A stretch of DNA of 25,692 nt. It comes from CAYZJK01 sp964479125. GTDB taxonomy: Bacteria > Patescibacteriota > Saccharimonadia > Saccharimonadales > Saccharimonadaceae. The notes beneath the pieces were generated by a model. That model made no database searches, was not told the origin of the DNA, and saw only the letters and a list, made by a program, of their open reading frames with translations. The first letter of the stretch is position 1; each line of letters begins with the position of its first letter. Location: positions 1-25,692 of the forward strand of contig CAYZJK010000008.1 of the NCBI GenBank assembly GCA_964479125.1, given 5' to 3'. A program made the translations under genes and the position numbers. Positions 22,518 through 25,692 of the stretch are shown here, in pieces.

Positions 22518-22643
22518 AGTAATCCTTTCTACTGACTTAATATGCCAATACCTTATGAATATAGTAAGCTTTTATAAATGTAAAGTTTGCTTGTATTCAA
22601 GTCTAGTTTGGCGCTGGTTTTAGCAATGCTTCGAGCGATGGGC

Positions 22644-22714
22644 TATAATAGGTATAGATACTTATTTAGTGACGATATAGCACTAGCCTTCAGAGTGCTT
22701 AAAGAAAGGTTGGT
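22644..22714 (+). promoter_or_regulatory. -10 box, leader and RBS of the acidic membrane protein gene
   Basis: TATAAT at 22644-22649; leader of about 60 nt; AAAGAAAGG (22701-22709) is the RBS, 5 nt before the GTG at 22715. No clear -35. Confidence 0.6.
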
Positions 22715-23350
22715 GTGGAGTTTACATCTAGGCAGAAAATGGCAGCCTATATTATAGCTGGTATTCTAGTGTTCGGATTTATAGCCTCTACTATTGTGCC
22801 TATCGTCATGTTATTTCATCCGAAATCCGAAGTTGAGGCTGAGGTGCAGAGTGGCGGGAAAAAGGTAGCAGCTGAAGCTACCAAAGAAGAGCCTGAAATA
22901 GATGTAGATCTAACTGATACTGAGTCGGCTGAAGCGCTCTTGAATTCAGAATCGAATATTGATGAGTATATTGAATTCAATACCGGGTTTATAGAGGCGG
23001 CAAAAGCGAGCGGTAGCCTCGCCTACGATCCGCCTGAAGCTGTCGAAACACAGGAGCAGTCTACTGGGCAATCTAGTAAGACAGAGGTTACTTGTAGCTC
23101 CGCGTTCAGGGTTTCAATTGATAGCTATAGAGAGGGTCTAATTAAGCAAGAGAGTGAGCGGTGGGCTAAAGTCTCTAAGGATTCTTCGAACGAGTCTAAA
23201 CAAGAGCCTAAGACTAAAGAGTCTAGCGCTGAAGAGTCAGATACACAGAAGAAACCAAACCTTAAAGAGCTAGAAGCTGAACATAAGAGTAGGCTAGATT
23301 CTATTGAAAAAGTTCACCAACATCATTTAAAGATTAATAAGTGTAAGTAA
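22715..23350 (+). CDS. Acidic single-pass membrane protein, unknown function
   Basis: Unrecognised 211-aa protein with GTG start, supported by the RBS AAAGAAAGG. One membrane helix near the N-terminus (about 9-33, MAAYIIAGILVFGFIASTIV) is followed by a long Glu/Lys/Ser-rich low-complexity part, presumably outside the membrane. Only two Cys occur, both outside the helix (VTCSSAF near the middle and NKCK at the very end); they could form a disulfide. The 3' third is strongly helical and may be a coiled coil (LKELEAEHKSRLDSIEKVHQ). Glutaredoxin follows 25 nt later with its own SD, so they are probably co-transcribed. Confidence 0.8.
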   Translation: MEFTSRQKMAAYIIAGILVFGFIASTIVPIVMLFHPKSEVEAEVQSGGKKVAAEATKEEPEIDVDLTDTESAEALLNSESNIDEYIEFNTGFIEAAKASGSLAYDPPEAVETQEQSTGQSSKTEVTCSSAFRVSIDSYREGLIKQESERWAKVSKDSSNESKQEPKTKESSAEESDTQKKPNLKELEAEHKSRLDSIEKVHQHHLKINKCK

Positions 23351-23375
23351 TAACAAAACAAATAAAGGAGAAGAA

Positions 23376-23633
23376 ATGCAGATAACAGTTTACGGAACTA
23401 AGACATGTGTCTATTGCTATAGCCTTAAGCAATGGTTAAGAAAAGAGGGTCACGAATTTACTGAAAAATTTGTTGATGAAGACATGAGTGCTGCTAAAGA
23501 GATGGTTGAGATAAGTGGTCAGAATGGCGTGCCATTTACGATCATTAAGCATGACGATAGCGACACTATCGAAGGCGTGATGGGCTTTGATCGAATCACT
23601 ATCGATTCAATCATCAAGAAGCAGGCAAACTAG
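23376..23633 (+). CDS. Glutaredoxin-like thiol-disulfide oxidoreductase
   Basis: Compact 85-aa glutaredoxin/NrdH-type protein with the redox motif CVYC (Cys11 and Cys14 in YGTKTCVYCYSLKQWLRKEG) and the cis-Pro loop GVPFTIIK, followed by GVMGFDRITIDSII, the usual glutathione/helix-3 segment position. A strong AAAGGAG lies 7 nt before the ATG. Motif CxYC is like glutaredoxin (CPYC) with Val for Pro. The reductant (glutathione, thioredoxin reductase or other) cannot be told. The stop codon overlaps the stop of the opposing glycosidase gene in a shared CTAG at 23630-23633. Confidence 0.92.
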   Translation: MQITVYGTKTCVYCYSLKQWLRKEGHEFTEKFVDEDMSAAKEMVEISGQNGVPFTIIKHDDSDTIEGVMGFDRITIDSIIKKQAN

Positions 23634-25126
23634 TTACTAGGCGGTGCGTTTCGTTTCTTGCGAGACTCTGTCGCTAGCATTGCAGCCACTGTCCAAGCTT
23701 GAATCTCTTGCGGTGGCTGTTCTACTTGGTTTAGTTCACCAGTGTAGGTATTCCTAACGACAATGGTGTGAGTATTAACCGACGGAAGATCAGCGTCGTC
23801 GCCGCGAACGTATTCCGGGAAGGTGCCAATCGTCTTATTGATCAATAGCAGTTTGTCATCAAGAGCATTAGCTATGTCATGATAACCTTGCCTGCGCAGA
23901 CCCTTAGCGATGTGGTGGGTGTCCCATGGCCATACACTACCATTATGATAGGCGCCTGGTCTAAATCTAACTTCATCACTGGCGAGAGTCCGAATGCCGC
24001 TGACATTCTGCATTTCAGGTGTTAAGAGTTGTGCTACTACTGCTTCACGCTTGCGCACTATTTCTGGGTCATCATCACCTTCAAGCAGGCGAGAGTTAAG
24101 AACGTGGCCCATGTTTGAGGTTCTAACCTTTAGTTGTCTAGGGTTGCAGTGTTTGTCTCGGTCTAGGCCTAGTGCGAAGTATCCTCCCTTATCTTCAGTC
24201 CAGAATAAATCTAAGGTAGCATTCTTTAGATGCTCGGCCTTAGCTTCAAGTTCTTCAGCTCTTTCGGGCTGGTCGAGAATATCTCGAAACAGTTCGGCGG
24301 CGTCTAGTAGGGCGTCGTAAGTGGTGACCTGCACTTCAATTGAAGCGATCGGTTTATCGAAGTTAGCGATAGTGCCGTCTTCATGGTGGTAAGCATCTGG
24401 CGAGTCTTTCCAAACTTGATTCTCAATACCATTCTCTAGTGGTGTTTTATATTCAATTAGGCCTTCAGCGTTGCTATTCATTCGTCGCTCAATCCAAGCA
24501 AGAGCTAGCTCGAGGGAGTGGCTAATGGTTTGAGTGTTGCCGTGGCGATCTACATATTCTTGGAATAGGAAGGCGGTGTTCTCCTCGGTTTTCTGGCAGT
24601 ACGCAGTAAGGGTGCGAATAAACTCAGGCGTAGCGTCAACTGAGCCATAGTATGGCCAACCCCAGCCACGCTCCATTGATAGCTTGGCTGCGACAGGGTC
24701 GTTTTGATGGCGGGATTCGTGGATGATTCTACCCATCTCTTCTTCGCGCTCTAGGTTATCTTCTAGGCCTTGAAGTTCAGCTAATCTAAGAACCGAGGCG
24801 CGACAGAGTTCTGGGTGAACCGAAATTAAGTCAATTGCCGTTCTGAGTGAGTCACGACCAAAAACGGCTTCGTAAAGTCGTAGGTGAGTAGGTATCTCGC
24901 TCGAGTTGATTAAGTCACTAGCTTCAATCGCGATAGCAGCGAGTGCTGGTCCTGTTTTGCCGATTCTATCAGGGTGTTCGGCTTTAGTGAGTCTTAGGAT
25001 TTGGTCGAGGCTAGATAGGACTCGGTTGGGTTGTCTAGCTCCGTGATCTACTGCTGAAACAAGCTCCTCGTCAGGTAGGAGGTGAAAGTCTTCTGGTAAA
25101 GATACGTTCTCATGCCTTTCCTTCAT
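23630..25126 (-). CDS. Glycogen-debranching-like (amylo-alpha-1,6-glucosidase-type) glycosidase
   Basis: 498-aa protein of the (alpha/alpha)6-barrel glycosidase group that includes the glucosidase domain of glycogen debranching enzymes. Marks: VFGRDSLRTAIDLI (88-101), GWGWPYYGSVDATPEF (154-169), NQVWKDSPDAYHHEDG (236-251) with the likely catalytic Asp, LFWTEDKGGYFALGLD (307-322), and GAYHNGSVWPWDTHHIAKGL (391-410) followed near the end by PPQEIQAWTVAA. There is no signal peptide, so it is cytosolic. It is divergent from a glycosyltransferase gene, with only 40 bp between start codons, suggesting shared control of a storage or surface glycan. Substrate is unproven. The promoter gives a leaderless transcript. 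Confidence 0.85.
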   Translation of the reverse strand: MKERHENVSLPEDFHLLPDEELVSAVDHGARQPNRVLSSLDQILRLTKAEHPDRIGKTGPALAAIAIEASDLINSSEIPTHLRLYEAVFGRDSLRTAIDLISVHPELCRASVLRLAELQGLEDNLEREEEMGRIIHESRHQNDPVAAKLSMERGWGWPYYGSVDATPEFIRTLTAYCQKTEENTAFLFQEYVDRHGNTQTISHSLELALAWIERRMNSNAEGLIEYKTPLENGIENQVWKDSPDAYHHEDGTIANFDKPIASIEVQVTTYDALLDAAELFRDILDQPERAEELEAKAEHLKNATLDLFWTEDKGGYFALGLDRDKHCNPRQLKVRTSNMGHVLNSRLLEGDDDPEIVRKREAVVAQLLTPEMQNVSGIRTLASDEVRFRPGAYHNGSVWPWDTHHIAKGLRRQGYHDIANALDDKLLLINKTIGTFPEYVRGDDADLPSVNTHTIVVRNTYTGELNQVEQPPQEIQAWTVAAMLATESRKKRNAPPSN

Positions 25127-25166
25127 ATATCTATCATACGCTTTTTCGTGCTACAATAAAAACACA
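25127..25166. promoter_or_regulatory. Compact divergent promoter region
   Basis: The 40 bp between two divergent start codons hold TATGAT on the minus strand (25138-25133), ending 6 nt before ATG 25126, and TACAAT on the plus strand (25152-25157), ending 9 nt before ATG 25167. The upstream promoter element of each gene must overlap the other gene's promoter or coding start. Confidence 0.65.
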
Positions 25167-25692
25167 ATGAAACAAAGCAATGGCTCAACTAGAAAATCTA
25201 GCCGTAAGCCACTAAAAGTTGCGATGATAGCTCCACCTTGGCTGGCAATGCCAATCAAGGGGTATGGCGGCATTGAGTTGGTTGTACAGGGAATTGTCAA
25301 TGAACTCAAGGGTCGCGATGATGTGGTTGTGGAAGTGTTTGCCAACGGCGCTCGAAAGATATCAGGCGTAAAAACCCATTCGGTCTACAGAAAAGAATTA
25401 TTCGATACAATTGATTTCCCGTATTATGATGCACCGCTGCAGGCGATGCAGACGCATCTTAATTACGCGCTAAAACAAATTGAAGAAGCGGGTGACTTTG
25501 ATATCATTCATGATCACAATCCATACATTGGGCCTAGTTTCTTCTCGCCGGTAAGTCGTATTCCTGGTCTTCCTCCAGTCTTGCACACCTTCCATGGTCC
25601 GCCATTCTCAACCCCTGAGACAATTGCCTCAGGTCAAATGGATAACCGACCGCAACTTAAATATATGCACCCAGGTAATCTATATACCGTCT
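25167..25692 (+). CDS. GT4-type glycosyltransferase, 3' partial
   Basis: The frame is open from ATG 25167 to the end of the window (175 codons), so the gene continues outside. After a basic N-terminus (MKQSNGSTRKSSRKPLK) comes the GT-B N-domain start VAMIAPPWLAMPIKGYGGIE, with the glycine-rich loop typical of GT4-family transferases, then DFDIIHDHNPYIGPSFF and PPVLHTFHGPPFS, the usual DIIHxH and HGP motifs. These enzymes transfer a sugar from a nucleotide-sugar to an acceptor in the cytoplasm. The C-terminal nucleotide-sugar domain is not visible, so donor and acceptor are unknown. Start choice follows the TACAAT box 9 nt upstream. Confidence 0.9.
   Translation, partial: MKQSNGSTRKSSRKPLKVAMIAPPWLAMPIKGYGGIELVVQGIVNELKGRDDVVVEVFANGARKISGVKTHSVYRKELFDTIDFPYYDAPLQAMQTHLNYALKQIEEAGDFDIIHDHNPYIGPSFFSPVSRIPGLPPVLHTFHGPPFSTPETIASGQMDNRPQLKYMHPGNLYTV

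Noticed and set aside
22405..22623. Plus-strand ORF of 72 codons
   Set aside because: It runs antisense to the recognisable HTH frame, has no RBS, and its translation is low-quality; a shadow frame.
1..25692. Genome-wide UAR-to-Gln or UGA recoding
   Set aside because: 22 genes end at TAA or TAG at sensible family lengths, and no gene needs TGA read as sense. Only the single XRE region has interrupting stops.
1..25692. CRISPR array, insertion sequence, integron or attachment site
   Set aside because: No regularly spaced repeats, transposase or integrase genes, or paired direct repeats around the tRNA were seen. The tRNA-Leu flank was inspected for an att-like duplicate of its 3' end in the following 800 bp and none was apparent.

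Overview
The window looks like a chromosomal segment of a Candidatus Saccharibacteria (TM7, Patescibacteria/CPR) genome. I infer this from the gene set: an FtsA/PilM-like gene next to a CPR-type membrane protein with an N-terminal nucleotide-binding-like region, short divergent housekeeping proteins, membrane-anchored MltG and LysM-CHAP cell-wall enzymes, exonuclease I, and a pgl-gnd pair. No species-level call is possible. One 100-base run of N (2003-2102) is an assembly gap inside a gene.

Layout. 1-4457: a tight operon of an FtsA/PilM-like actin-fold protein (5' end outside the window), a large membrane-anchored protein split by the gap, ruvX, and mltG, closed by a strong terminator. 4458-6145: a near-consensus promoter, a roughly 230-nt structured untranslated leader, and a LysM-LysM-CHAP wall hydrolase with its own terminator. 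6146-9236: obg GTPase, then sbcB (exonuclease I) converging on a small membrane protein. 9411-13039: uvrA converging on a DedA membrane protein across a bidirectional terminator. 13092-14862: rplY (bL25/CTC) and trhO (tRNA wobble-uridine hydroxylase). 14890-16495: pgl-gnd, two consecutive steps of the oxidative pentose phosphate pathway. 16541-19246: uvrC followed by a Xaa-Pro aminopeptidase. 19252-21707: a four-helix membrane protein, secG, and a membrane-anchored family 5 substrate-binding protein. 21758-21844: tRNA-Leu(GAG). 21884-22640: an interrupted XRE-regulator region. 22644-23633: an acidic membrane-anchored protein and a glutaredoxin. 23630-25692: a glycogen-debranching-like glycosidase on the minus strand, divergent from a GT4-type glycosyltransferase that runs off the end.

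How the genes relate. Three themes recur: envelope construction (mltG, LysM-CHAP, FtsA-like, DedA, secG, glycosyltransferase), DNA repair and recombination (ruvX, sbcB, uvrA, uvrC) and translation (obg, rplY, trhO, tRNA-Leu).

The most unusual observations are: the structured leader before the CHAP gene; loss of metal ligands in both UvrA (half of zinc module 1) and UvrC (no cysteine anywhere in the protein); no TGA stop among 22 complete genes (15 TAG, 7 TAA); many -10 boxes only 6-10 nt before start codons, implying leaderless mRNAs; and an XRE-regulator frame broken only by TAA/TAG at Gln-compatible sites.
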